In this document: positions 53,681 to 60,968 of the stretch, one piece after another | Position numbering within the stretch: position 1 is the stretch's first letter | How the letters are laid out: every line of letters begins with the position of its first letter | From: Aldehydirespirator sp963662645 | GTDB taxonomy: Bacteria; Actinomycetota; Acidimicrobiia; Acidimicrobiales; Aldehydirespiratoraceae | NCBI GenBank assembly: GCA_963662645.2 | Contig: OY759762.1 | Coordinates: 3,038,001-3,102,000, forward strand | Direction of reading: 5' to 3' | Length of the DNA: 64,000 bases | Notes under the pieces: generated by a model | What the model saw: the letters and a program-made list of their open reading frames with translations, nothing else | What the model was told of the DNA's origin: nothing | Database searches by the model: none | Position numbers and translations under genes: made by a program

Positions 53681-53951
53681 CGCGGCGGGTGCCCGGTGCC
53701 ATCGGCACGAACGCCAACTCGTACCCCAATGCGAACAGGATGACGTTGAGCGTCTCGGTGCGTGCGCCGCGTTGTCCGTTCTCCAGCATCGAGACCGCCT
53801 CGCGGGACACGGACGCGGCCACGGCCAACTCCGCCTGCGTCATACCGGCATCGCGGCGTGCGCTGCGCAAGGCCCTGCCGATCCGGCTGGGGGAGCGCAT
53901 CCCCACATACGACAGCGGCTCGTGGGGGGCGGGATTTGGGGGGTCTTCCAT
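53660..53951 (-). CDS. hipB: HipB-like XRE-family antitoxin, 3' end fused to hipA debris
   Basis: An XRE helix-turn-helix protein: IGRALRSARRDAGMTQAELA, VSREAVSMLENGQRGARTET and LNVILFALGYELAFVPM match HipB. After about residue 90 the frame runs on out of phase through the hipA remnant to 53553, so the natural C-terminus is lost. ATG 53951 is supported by TAGGGT 6 nt upstream and by the iterons beyond it. It may survive as an orphan regulator. Confidence 0.72.
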
Positions 53952-53957
53952 GCCCAG

Positions 53958-54034
53958 ACCCTACTATGTGATGCTAACCCGACATCCGTGAGATTGTGAT
54001 GCTAACCCGACATCAAGCCCAATATCACGCAAAC
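53958..54034 (-). promoter_or_regulatory. hipB promoter with three iterons
   Basis: On the minus strand TGTCGGGTTAGCATCACA occurs twice, 28 bp apart (plus-strand copies at 53967 and 53995). A diverged third, TGTCGGGTTTGCGTGA, lies upstream near 54020. TAGGGT (53963-53958) is the -10 box, 6 nt before ATG 53951. The spaced direct repeats look like HipB operator sites. Confidence 0.6.
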
Positions 54035-54071
54035 CCGACACAGCCAAGCCATGAAGTCGTCTGCTGCACGA

Positions 54072-54140
54072 GCGGATGAGGTCAGTTACGGCTCCCGCGG
54101 CGACTTGGCCGATGCACTGCGGGCTGGCTGGGGCGCTTCT
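54072..54140 (+). pseudogene. Remnant of a ycaQ-like 3' end
   Basis: The plus frame reads ADEVSYGSRGDLADALRAG, closely matching the C-terminus of the gene at 50966 (VDDIHYGSRGDLIAALRAVS) at roughly three quarters nucleotide identity. The rest is missing. It overlaps the 3' end of the minus-strand small gene, so the strand overlap is unusual. Confidence 0.6.
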
Positions 54141-54289
54141 GGCGGAAAAAGAACCTTGGCTCTGGCCGGGTCGAGATCGGTGGTCGCAACCTCCTCGGCT
54201 ATGCGCTCGATGTCGGCATCGGTGAGAACGCGCCCCGAGCGGGTGCGATAGGTCCTTGGCTGGATCGGCTCGGTCATCTGGTTGGTCAC
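54086..54289 (-). CDS. Small antitoxin-like protein
   Basis: A 67-residue protein, YRTRSGRVLTDADIERIAEE followed by an acidic stretch, resembling small ribbon-helix-helix antitoxin partners. It starts inside the end of the upstream gene with a 4-nt overlap, so translation is coupled. The toxin-first order resembles brnTA and higBA modules. The assignment rests mainly on the pair arrangement. Confidence 0.65.
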   Translation of the reverse strand: MTNQMTEPIQPRTYRTRSGRVLTDADIERIAEEVATTDLDPARAKVLFPPEAPQPARSASAKSPREP

Positions 54290-54531
54290 CTCCCCGGCAG
54301 ATAGCTGCGGTACGTCCGTCGTAGCTTCATGGCGTGGATTACTACGTCACCCTCATCGAGAGACAGGCTAACAATCTCCAGCAGGAGGCCCGCAAGGTCG
54401 GGGCCGATCGTGAGCACACGCCGCGGATCTTGTTCGGGATCGATTTCAATGACCGTGATCGGGTGACGCGTGGCGTGCTCAATGGCTTCGCGTGCGATCC
54501 CGTGCTTGTAGGCGGCGGGGTGAATATGCAC
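54286..54531 (-). CDS. Small toxin-like protein (DUF4258/BrnT-like)
   Basis: An 81-residue basic protein. HIHPAAYKHGIAREAIEHAT, the GPDLAGLLLEIV strand and VIHAMKLRRTYRSYLPGR match the small putative toxins paired with ribbon-helix-helix proteins. GTG 54531 lies 7 nt after TATTGT, in an A/T-rich upstream stretch unlike the surrounding DNA. Toxicity has not been shown for this family as far as I know. Confidence 0.68.
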   Translation of the reverse strand: MHIHPAAYKHGIAREAIEHATRHPITVIEIDPEQDPRRVLTIGPDLAGLLLEIVSLSLDEGDVVIHAMKLRRTYRSYLPGR

Positions 54532-54538
54532 AGGAAGA

Positions 54539-54544
54539 ACAATA
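54539..54544 (-). promoter_or_regulatory. -10 box TATTGT of leaderless toxin-antitoxin transcript
   Basis: On the minus strand TATTGT ends 7 nt before GTG 54531, inside the A/T-rich block 54540-54566. Confidence 0.55.
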
Positions 54545-54615
54545 CATATAAATTAATCAAACTTGATCGCATTCCTCGATCCCCGCTTTGTCTGCCGGTC
54601 TAGCTGATTTGCAAG

Positions 54616-54621
54616 TAGGGT
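54616..54621 (+). promoter_or_regulatory. -10 box TAGGGT of leaderless transcript
   Basis: TANNNT hexamer ending 7 nt before GTG 54629. Confidence 0.5.
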
Positions 54622-54628
54622 CTCAGCG

Positions 54629-54964
54629 GTGAGCGTTGCCGTTGAGCCTCGGGATCTGGGCTCGGTTGCGGCCGAGCACGGGCCGACTGCTTTCGTGCTT
54701 ACGGTGGGCGATGACGGGCGCACCCGCGTCATTCACGTGAGGGTGGACATCGACGAGCAGGGCGTGGTCCGGGCGGTCGTGGGCCGGGGTGCGGCAGCCA
54801 ACGCGGTTGCCCGGCCCGATGTGGTCGTGCTGTGGGCGCCGGCCGCCGACGGGTTCAGCCTCATCGCCGACGGGGTCGCCTCAGTGGACGGCGAGCCCAG
54901 GCCCGACACGCCGATCACGATCAGAGTCTTCTCCGCGGTCAGGCACCGTCCCGCCCCCGTCTGA
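54629..54964 (+). CDS. Pyridoxamine-phosphate-oxidase-fold small protein
   Basis: A 111-residue protein with alternating strands (TAFVLTVGDDGRTRVIHVRV ... ARPDVVVLWAPAADGFSLIA), like the split-barrel flavin-binding proteins annotated as pyridoxamine 5'-phosphate oxidase family. No cofactor residues can be confirmed by eye. GTG 54629 sits 7 nt after TAGGGT. The NUDIX gene follows 14 nt later, so the two are probably cotranscribed. Confidence 0.6.
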   Translation: MSVAVEPRDLGSVAAEHGPTAFVLTVGDDGRTRVIHVRVDIDEQGVVRAVVGRGAAANAVARPDVVVLWAPAADGFSLIADGVASVDGEPRPDTPITIRVFSAVRHRPAPV

Positions 54965-54978
54965 GGACCGGGGAGTCC

Positions 54979-55479
54979 GTGTCGTTTGTGATCCGGCGGC
55001 CGGCTGCCCGCTGCGTGCTCCTCGACGGTGCCGGTCGGGTGTTCCTGATCCGCTCGGAGGATCCGATCGATCCGCACAAGCCCGAGTGGCTGGAGATCCC
55101 CGGTGGGGGCGTCGGCTACGGCGAGGACTCGGCCGCGGCCTGCCTGCGGGAGTTGCACGAGGAGACCGGCATCACCGACGTGGAGATGGGGCCGTGCGTA
55201 TGGACCCAGTACGTGGAGTACACCTTCTCTGGGATTCGCTTCGAGTCGAACGAGCGCATCCATGTGGCGTGGTGCGACGGAGGCGAGTTCCGGCCCCGCG
55301 GCCTCGAGGCGCTGGAGGCAGCGGCCTTCATCGGGGCGGACTGGTGGACGCTCGACGAGTTGCTGGCCAACGACGAGCCCACCGTCCCGGCCCGACTGAG
55401 GGAGTTCCTTCCAGCGTTGGTGACTGGCGACCTAGCCGAGCCGCCCATCGACATATCGCCGGACTTGCCGCCGGCGTAG
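54979..55479 (+). CDS. NUDIX hydrolase
   Basis: A 166-residue pyrophosphohydrolase. The NUDIX box starts GGVGYGEDSAAACLRELHEE and continues TGI, matching Gx5Ex7REUxEExGU. The preceding EWLEIPGGG is the usual strand-loop. The substrate, a nucleoside diphosphate linked to another group, is unknown. GTG 54979 starts just before the first strand SFVIRRPAARCVLLD; the longer frame is a shadow of the previous gene. Confidence 0.85.
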   Translation: MSFVIRRPAARCVLLDGAGRVFLIRSEDPIDPHKPEWLEIPGGGVGYGEDSAAACLRELHEETGITDVEMGPCVWTQYVEYTFSGIRFESNERIHVAWCDGGEFRPRGLEALEAAAFIGADWWTLDELLANDEPTVPARLREFLPALVTGDLAEPPIDISPDLPPA

Positions 55480-55486
55480 GGCGCGG

Positions 55487-55747
55487 CTACCAGTCGTCGT
55501 CGCGGTCGGCTCGGTCGGCGGCGGTGACGCCGTAGCCGATGATGATCGACGGTGCCAGCAGCACCGAGCCGGCCACCAGAGTGACCGCGGCAACGGTGGC
55601 GGGCGCGGTGGTGAACCCGGTCACGAAGCCGGCCACGAACGCAGCCAGCGAAACGCCGTACAGCGAGTAGCCGGCGCGCCGCCCGGTCCTGGCCAGGCGG
55701 GCGAGGCGCCGTCGCCGCTCTAGGACGGGATCGGCGGGGCCCGTCAT
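55487..55747 (-). CDS. Small membrane protein with two predicted helices
   Basis: An 86-residue protein. A basic N-terminus (ERRRRLARLARTGRRAG) is followed by hydrophobic stretches AAFVAGFVTGFTTA and VAAVTLVAGSVLLAPSIII, then an acidic tail ending DRDDDW. It overlaps the lipoprotein gene upstream by 4 nt, so it is in the same operon. It is not recognised; perhaps it is an envelope accessory to the septum-formation-like lipoprotein. Confidence 0.65.
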   Translation of the reverse strand: MTGPADPVLERRRRLARLARTGRRAGYSLYGVSLAAFVAGFVTGFTTAPATVAAVTLVAGSVLLAPSIIIGYGVTAADRADRDDDW

Positions 55748-56424
55748 CGGGCTGCGTCCCTGGCTGTGCCCGACATCGATTCGTCGTTGGGGTCGTACAG
55801 CCAGCAATGAACGCCCCGATAGCGGGCCACCTCGTGCTCGAAGTTGGTGCGATTGGGCGTGAACACACCGATCTCGTAAACCGACAGCTCGTAGACCTCC
55901 CCCACGAACGCTTCGAACTGCTCGTAGCACACTCTCCGAGCGAAGCCGCGCACGGCGTCGTCGCCCGGGTAGACGGCAGGATGGGGCGCGTCCAACTCGA
56001 AGGTGTGGTACACCTCGCCCCAGTGGGGCTCGTCGCAGCCGGTCCGGGCCGTTATCGCCAGCCTCCGGCCGGCCTGGAGGCCCTCGAACCGGTTGAAGCA
56101 GTCACCCCCGACAAGGCTGTACTCGCTGATGATCTCGCCGGGAATGTCCAGCGGATCGATCGGTCCCAGTTCACCAGGATCGTCCGGGCTGCCGCCGCCT
56201 TCAGCGGCACCGTCAGCCGTGAAGTCCGGTCGCGCCCCGCTGCCACCCTCGAGCGCCGCCACCACGTCGGCGGTGTTCGTCGGACCCGATGCAGCCACAG
56301 CCGCGGCCGGATCGGTCGCGCCATCTTCTTGGTTGTCGGCCCCTCCGCTACACCCTGCCAGCAGCACCGCCACCGCCACCGCGCCCAGCAGCGAACCCGA
56401 GATAACCCGAGAAGCCGATTCCAT
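55744..56424 (-). CDS. Lipoprotein with septum-formation-like domain
   Basis: A 226-residue exported lipoprotein. Signal peptide residues 1-24 end in the lipobox LLAG before Cys25, then a long Ala/Gly/Asp-rich linker. The C-terminal domain carries spaced cysteines (GGDCFNRF, TGCDEPHWGEVYHTFEL, RRVCYEQF, VHCWLYDP) like the actinobacterial septum-formation domain. ATG 56424 lies 8 nt after TAGTCT; the in-frame codons upstream to 56580 are not needed. Confidence 0.78.
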   Translation of the reverse strand: MESASRVISGSLLGAVAVAVLLAGCSGGADNQEDGATDPAAAVAASGPTNTADVVAALEGGSGARPDFTADGAAEGGGSPDDPGELGPIDPLDIPGEIISEYSLVGGDCFNRFEGLQAGRRLAITARTGCDEPHWGEVYHTFELDAPHPAVYPGDDAVRGFARRVCYEQFEAFVGEVYELSVYEIGVFTPNRTNFEHEVARYRGVHCWLYDPNDESMSGTARDAAR

Positions 56425-56432
56425 CGAGTCGG

Positions 56433-56438
56433 AGACTA
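56433..56438 (-). promoter_or_regulatory. -10 box TAGTCT of leaderless lipoprotein transcript
   Basis: On the minus strand TAGTCT ends 8 nt before ATG 56424. Confidence 0.55.
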
Positions 56439-56542
56439 GGAGATTGCTCCACCGGGCGGGTGCCGTGCTGACGGTTCGGCTCCTGTACCCGCTTGCTCGC
56501 ACATAGAGTGGCGTCTCGAACCGCAGACCGGGGAGGCGCCCG

Positions 56543-57730
56543 ATGACAAGCCTCGGCTTCGCCGCATTCGACGCCGACAACCACTACTACGAGGCCACCG
56601 ACGCCTTCATCCGCCATGTGGAACCCCGGATGCACAGGCGCTGCATGCAGTGGGCGACGGTCGGCGGGCGCGAGCGCCTGCTGGTGGCCGGTCGGATCAA
56701 TCGCTTCATCCCCAATCCCACCTTCGATCCAGTGGCGAGGCCGGGCTGCCTGGACGACTACTTCCGGGGAAAGATCCCGGCCGCCGACATGCGCGAGGCC
56801 TTCGGCACCCTGGAGCCGATCTCGTCGGCGTATCGCAACCGCGACGCCCGCATCGAGCTGCTCGACGCGCAGGGCCTTCAGGCGTGCTTCCTGTTTCCCA
56901 CGCTGGGCGTGGGCATGGAGGCCGCCCTGGAGCACGACCCGGCTGCGCTGACAGCGGCATTCGGGGGATTCAACCGGTGGCTGGCCGACGACTGGGGGTT
57001 CGCCTACCGCGACCGGCTCTTCGCGGCCGGCTACCTGACGCTGGCCGACCCCGACTGGGCTCTCGACGAGATCGACTGGCTGGTCGCCAACGATGTGCGG
57101 GTCGTGAATGTGCGCCCATCATCGGTGCCCGACGGTGCAGGCGGGCGCCGCTCGCTGGGCCACCCCGCCCACGACGAGGTGTGGCAGCGGCTCGACGATC
57201 ACGGCATCACCGTGGCCATGCACTCGGGCGACTCCGGCTACGGCTTCCTGCTGGAGCACTGGGGAGTGGACAGCGAGTTCGAGTCGTTTCGGTACAACGC
57301 GCTCAAGAGCCTGCTCACCTACTCGCCGATCTCCGATGCGCTGGCCTCGCTGCTGGCCGAGGGCGTGCTGAGCCGGCACCGGAACCTGCGCATCGCCACC
57401 ATCGAGACCGGCTCGGAGTGGGTGTGGCCCTTCGTCAAGAAGCTCGACAAGACCTACCGCCAGCAGCGTCACGCCTTCGACGAGGACCCGCTCGAGGTAT
57501 TCCGCCGCCAGGTGTGGATCTCGCCCTACTACGAGGACGACCTGACGGGTTTGCGCGATCTGATCGGCGCGGGCCACATGCTGTTCGGGTCGGACTTCCC
57601 CCACGCGGAGGGCTTGGCCGATCCGGTGTCGTTCGTGCACGATCTGGCTGGCTTCTCCGACGACGAGATCGAGCAGGTGATGCGCACCAACGGCCTGTCG
57701 CTCACCCAGAGGGCCGCGGCGGCGGCTTGA
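56543..57730 (+). CDS. Amidohydrolase-family protein (PF04909-like)
   Basis: A 395-residue metal-dependent TIM-barrel enzyme. FDADNHYYE at the N-terminus (the D-x-H type metal site), the histidine in VAMHSGDSGYG, and GSDFPHAEG near the C-terminus match the amidohydrolase/decarboxylase group common in actinobacterial degradation of aromatic or steroid-like compounds. The substrate is unknown. ATG 56543 has GGGGAGG upstream. A hairpin array follows its stop. Confidence 0.83.
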   Translation: MTSLGFAAFDADNHYYEATDAFIRHVEPRMHRRCMQWATVGGRERLLVAGRINRFIPNPTFDPVARPGCLDDYFRGKIPAADMREAFGTLEPISSAYRNRDARIELLDAQGLQACFLFPTLGVGMEAALEHDPAALTAAFGGFNRWLADDWGFAYRDRLFAAGYLTLADPDWALDEIDWLVANDVRVVNVRPSSVPDGAGGRRSLGHPAHDEVWQRLDDHGITVAMHSGDSGYGFLLEHWGVDSEFESFRYNALKSLLTYSPISDALASLLAEGVLSRHRNLRIATIETGSEWVWPFVKKLDKTYRQQRHAFDEDPLEVFRRQVWISPYYEDDLTGLRDLIGAGHMLFGSDFPHAEGLADPVSFVHDLAGFSDDEIEQVMRTNGLSLTQRAAAAA

Positions 57731-57741
57731 GCGAGCGGCGA

Positions 57742-57850
57742 TTCTCGGTGCCGGAATTGTGTGCTGGATGCCGAGAACCGACCCGAGATTCTGGGGCGGT
57801 GTAGGCCGGGGGTTCTTGGTGGCGGAATTGTGTGCTAGACGCCCAGAACC
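57742..57850 (+). repeat. Two hairpin repeats with 71-bp period
   Basis: TTCTCGG (57742-57748) pairs with CCGAGAA (57771-57777). In the second unit GGTTCTTGG (57811-57819) pairs with CCCAGAACC (57842-57850). GGAATTGTGTGCT recurs at 57753 and 57824, exactly 71 bp apart. Each unit ends CCCGAGATTCTGGGG. They begin 11 nt after the amidohydrolase stop. Confidence 0.8.
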
Positions 57851-57874
57851 ATCCCGAGATTCTGGGGGCGGTGG

Positions 57875-58492
57875 ATGCCTGATGCCATGTTGATCGGTGC
57901 CGACGGCCGGGTGCGATGCTGGTGGCCCGGCGGCGACGAGGCCTACGTCGCCTACCACGACGATGAGTGGGGCCGCCCCGTCACCGACGACAACCGGCTG
58001 TTCGAGAAGCTGTGCCTGGAGGGCTTCCAGTCCGGATTGTCGTGGCTGACGATCCTGCGCAAGCGCGACAACCTCCGGGCCGTCTTCTGCGGCTTCGACA
58101 TCGCGTCGGTGGCCACCTTCGGGCCCGGAGACATCGCGCGACTCCTGGACGACGCCGGCATCGTGCGCCACCGGGGCAAGATCGCGTCAGCCGTCAACAA
58201 CGCCCGCCGAGCCGTGGAGCTGATCGAGGAGTTCGGCTCGCTCGGGGCCTACATCTGGGCCTGGGAGCCAGCCGCAACCGCAGCTCCTCCGACCGGCAAG
58301 GACACCCTGCCCGCAACCACGCCCGAGTCGGTGGCTCTGGCCAAGGACCTGAAGAGGCGAGGGTGGACCTTCGTCGGTCCCACCACCGCTTACGCATTCA
58401 TGCAGTCGATGGGCCTGGTGAACGACCACATCGCGGGCTGCTTCGCCCGAGCTGACTGCGAGTCGGAGCGTGCAGCCCTGGTCCGCCCTTGA
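57875..58492 (+). CDS. tag: DNA-3-methyladenine glycosylase I
   Basis: A 205-residue base-excision enzyme removing 3-methyladenine. RCWWPGGDEAYVAYHDDEWG and GLSWLTILRKRDNLR are Tag hallmarks, with later FVGPTTAYAFMQSMGLVNDH containing residues of the zinc snap. The usual His-x-Cys ending is shortened. ATG 57875 was chosen; ATG 57887 is close and equally possible. Two 45-nt hairpin repeats follow the stop. Confidence 0.9.
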   Translation: MPDAMLIGADGRVRCWWPGGDEAYVAYHDDEWGRPVTDDNRLFEKLCLEGFQSGLSWLTILRKRDNLRAVFCGFDIASVATFGPGDIARLLDDAGIVRHRGKIASAVNNARRAVELIEEFGSLGAYIWAWEPAATAAPPTGKDTLPATTPESVALAKDLKRRGWTFVGPTTAYAFMQSMGLVNDHIAGCFARADCESERAALVRP

Positions 58493-58497
58493 AGACG

Positions 58498-58613
58498 AAT
58501 TGGCAGCGTCTTGCACGGTATGCGTGCATTCTGCTGCCAGTTCCCGGGCAGGAGGGTGCCGGAAGACGAATTGGCAGCGTCTTGCACGGTATGCGTGCAT
58601 TCTGCTGCCAGTT
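58498..58613. repeat. Intergenic hairpin repeat, AATTGGCAGC family, copies 2 and 3
   Basis: AATTGGCAGC at 58498 and 58569 pairs with GCTGCCAGTT at 58533 and 58604, each enclosing TGCAC/GTGCA as an inner stem. The copies are 71 bp apart and nearly identical. They lie between the convergent tag and amidohydrolase genes, fitting a bidirectional terminator or REP element. Confidence 0.85.
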
Positions 58614-58634
58614 CCCGGATGGGGTCCAGAACGA

Positions 58635-60005
58635 CTAGTCGGCCACCATCGGGATGGCGGCCACGCCCTCCCGGCGCTTCAGCAGGTCCACCGTCCTCTC
58701 GTGGATCTCGGCCAGCGCCTCCGACTCGTTCACGCGGCAGATCTCGCCACCTGAGACGCAGGCCCGACCCTGCACCCACACGTCCCGCACATCGCTGGAG
58801 CGGCCCGCGAACACCAGGTTCCACATGATCGGGTCGTGGCCCTCGGACAAGGCGACCGGCAGCAGATGGGGCTGCCACAAGTCGACGGTGAAGAGGTCGG
58901 CCTGCTTGCCCACCTCGATCGAGCCGACTTCGTCGGAGACTCCGAGCAGCCGGGCCCCGTCGAGGGTGGCCATCCGCAGCGCTTCCGCGGCGCTGACCGC
59001 GGTGGCGTCGAGGCGGGTCACCTTCTGCAGCAGCGAGCCGATCTTCATGCACTCCCACATGCTCACCGAGTTGTTGGAGATCCCGCCGTCGGTGCCGAGG
59101 CCGACCACGACCCCCTCGTTCCAGAATCTCTCCAGCGGCGCCGTGCCGCCGGCCAGCTTCATGTTGCTGACCGGGCAGTGGGCCACACCGGTGCCGGTCT
59201 CGGCCAGCACCGCGATCTCGGCTTCGTCGAGATACACGCAATGGGCCAGCACCGAGCCCGGCCGGAGGATCCCCCGCTCCTTGAAGACGTGGACGGGGCG
59301 GTCGCCGAAGAGCTCCACCACCACGTCCACCTCCTCGCGCTGCTCGCTGGTGTGGGTGTGGATGCTCACCCCGTAGGCGTCGGCCAGCTCGCCCACCCGC
59401 TGGAACATCTCCTCGGAGCAGTAGGTGATGTGCTCCAGTCCGAGCCACGCCCTCACACGCCCGTCGTGGGTGTTGTGGCAGTCCCTGACCAGTTGCTCGC
59501 TCGTCTCCAGCGTCTCGAAGAAGTGCTTGGTCGGATGGTCGGCCGCGTAGGGCACCAGATGCGCCCTCATGCCCAGCGCTGCCGCCGCCTCGGCGCCCTT
59601 GTACGGGTAGCGGTACATGTCCATGACGGTGGTGGTGCCGCCCTTGAGCGATTCCATGTAGGTGACCAGGTACCCGAAGTAGGCGTCGTCGGGTGTGAGC
59701 ACCTGGTGCTCACGCTGGTACTCCGGCAGCCAGTCCATCAACTGGGCGTTCTCGGAGTAGCCCTTGAGCAGGCTGGAATGGCTGTGGGCGTCGATCAGTC
59801 CGGGCAGCACGGCCAGCCGGCCTCCGGCGTCGATCACCGTTGCCGACTCGGGCGCCTCGACGTCGCCCGCGGGCCCCACGGCAGTAATCACGCCGTCCGA
59901 GAACACCACCGAGCCGGGGTTGAAGCTCCTGGAGCTCTCGTCGCAGCAATAGACGACGGCGTTGACGATGGCCGTTGTGGCCTGAATGTCCGATTGGGCG
60001 TTCAT
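58635..60005 (-). CDS. Amidohydrolase/deaminase of the ATZ/TRZ-SAH deaminase family
   Basis: A 456-residue metal-dependent deaminase. Metal ligands appear in GLIDAHSHSS, HTHTSEQREE, AHCVYLDEAE and GLGTDGGISNNS. Relatives deaminate S-adenosylhomocysteine, methylthioadenosine or s-triazines; SAH recycling would suit a methyl-transfer lifestyle, but this is inference. ATG 60005 has GGAGGA 4 nt upstream; the frame also opens at 60017 and further out, without comparable ribosome sites. Confidence 0.82.
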   Translation of the reverse strand: MNAQSDIQATTAIVNAVVYCCDESSRSFNPGSVVFSDGVITAVGPAGDVEAPESATVIDAGGRLAVLPGLIDAHSHSSLLKGYSENAQLMDWLPEYQREHQVLTPDDAYFGYLVTYMESLKGGTTTVMDMYRYPYKGAEAAAALGMRAHLVPYAADHPTKHFFETLETSEQLVRDCHNTHDGRVRAWLGLEHITYCSEEMFQRVGELADAYGVSIHTHTSEQREEVDVVVELFGDRPVHVFKERGILRPGSVLAHCVYLDEAEIAVLAETGTGVAHCPVSNMKLAGGTAPLERFWNEGVVVGLGTDGGISNNSVSMWECMKIGSLLQKVTRLDATAVSAAEALRMATLDGARLLGVSDEVGSIEVGKQADLFTVDLWQPHLLPVALSEGHDPIMWNLVFAGRSSDVRDVWVQGRACVSGGEICRVNESEALAEIHERTVDLLKRREGVAAIPMVAD

Positions 60006-60102
60006 CGGGTCCTCCATCGGGTCCTTCCAGCGCCGAAAGTAGCCGGTTGCAGGTCCGGGTTTCGAATGCGCGAGACTACGGCGGCTATTGAGGAGGCAGC
60101 CG

Positions 60103-60261
60103 ATGGGGACAGTTCTCGGCGCTCGGTCGGGCACCGCCTACGGCGACGGATGGGTCCGCAGCGCCTGCACCATCTGCATGAACCGGTGCGGGATCCTGGC
60201 CCACCAGTGCACATTCCCGCCGGCCCCCGAAACCGGGTGGGTTGATTCGGTTGGGGCTTGA
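60103..60261 (+). pseudogene. N-terminal remnant of a molybdopterin oxidoreductase
   Basis: A 52-residue frame reading WVRSACTICMNRCGILAHQC, the [4Fe-4S] cysteine cluster C-x2-C-x3-C at the N-terminus of formate-dehydrogenase/nitrate-reductase-like enzymes, with GAGGAGG before its ATG. After this the sequence diverges to a TGA and the other about 650 residues are absent. It is cut at a repeat-rich region that follows. Confidence 0.7.
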
Positions 60262-60298
60262 GGCTGTGGTGGTGGCGGGGTTGGTGGTTTGTTCGCGG

Positions 60299-60344
60299 AA
60301 TTGGCAGCGTTCAGCTCCCTATAGGGGTCGTCTTGCTGCCAGTT
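60299..60344. repeat. Intergenic hairpin repeat, AATTGGCAGC family, copy 4
   Basis: AATTGGCAGC (60299-60308) pairs with GCTGCCAGTT (60335-60344); CCCTATAGGG lies in the loop. It follows the molybdopterin remnant and precedes the TPP enzyme by 78 nt. Confidence 0.8.
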
Positions 60345-60421
60345 CGGTTGCGGGTTGATGTGACGGTGACGGTGTTGGTTGGCCAGCGTTCGGTCGCTCG
60401 GTTTCGTAGGAGCCTGACGCC

Positions 60422-60934
60422 GTGGCTATGACCGCGGCCGCGCTCGACGCCGCCCACCAGGGTCTGCGGGCCGCGGGCATCGACTTCGTGTCGGGGCTGC
60501 CCGACGGCTGGCAGCGGCCGCTGCACGAGCGGGTGGAGCTCGACCCCGAGATCCGCTACGTGCCGGTGTGCAACGAGGGTGTCGGCTTCTCGATCTGCGC
60601 TGGAGCGTGGCTCGGCGGCAAGAAGCCCGCGCTGATCATGGAGAACAGCGGGCTGCGGGTGGCCTCGGAGTACATAGCCCGCATCTCGCTGGGCACCGGC
60701 GTGCCGGTCACCTTGCTGTGCTCCTATCGGGGCGACGTCGGCGAGACGGAGCATTGGGGGATACCCCACGGGATCGTGGCCGAGCCCCTGCTGGAAGCGC
60801 TGCGGATCAAGTATCTGGTCGTGCGACATGTCGAGGATTTGGCCAAGTCGATCGTGCGGGCCAAGCGGATCTCCGAGGCCCAGCTCCATCCCGCGGCGGT
60901 ACTTGTCTCCGGCGACTGCGTCTGGGAGGACTGA
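60422..60934 (+). CDS. TPP-dependent decarboxylase, alpha subunit (sulfopyruvate/phosphonopyruvate decarboxylase-like)
   Basis: A 170-residue subunit matching the N-terminal pyrimidine-binding half of two-gene decarboxylases. GIDFVSGLPDG opens the fold, the acidic residue in VPVCNEGVGFSICAGAWLGG would contact the TPP pyrimidine, and GVPVTLLCSYRGDVGE follows. Its partner at 61117 carries the pyrophosphate-binding half. Sulfopyruvate and phosphonopyruvate enzymes are split like this; the substrate cannot be read. GTG 60422 or ATG 60428 can start it. Confidence 0.8.
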   Translation: MAMTAAALDAAHQGLRAAGIDFVSGLPDGWQRPLHERVELDPEIRYVPVCNEGVGFSICAGAWLGGKKPALIMENSGLRVASEYIARISLGTGVPVTLLCSYRGDVGETEHWGIPHGIVAEPLLEALRIKYLVVRHVEDLAKSIVRAKRISEAQLHPAAVLVSGDCVWED

Positions 60935-60968
60935 CCGATGCCCGAGCGCGCCCGGCACCGTGCGATCT

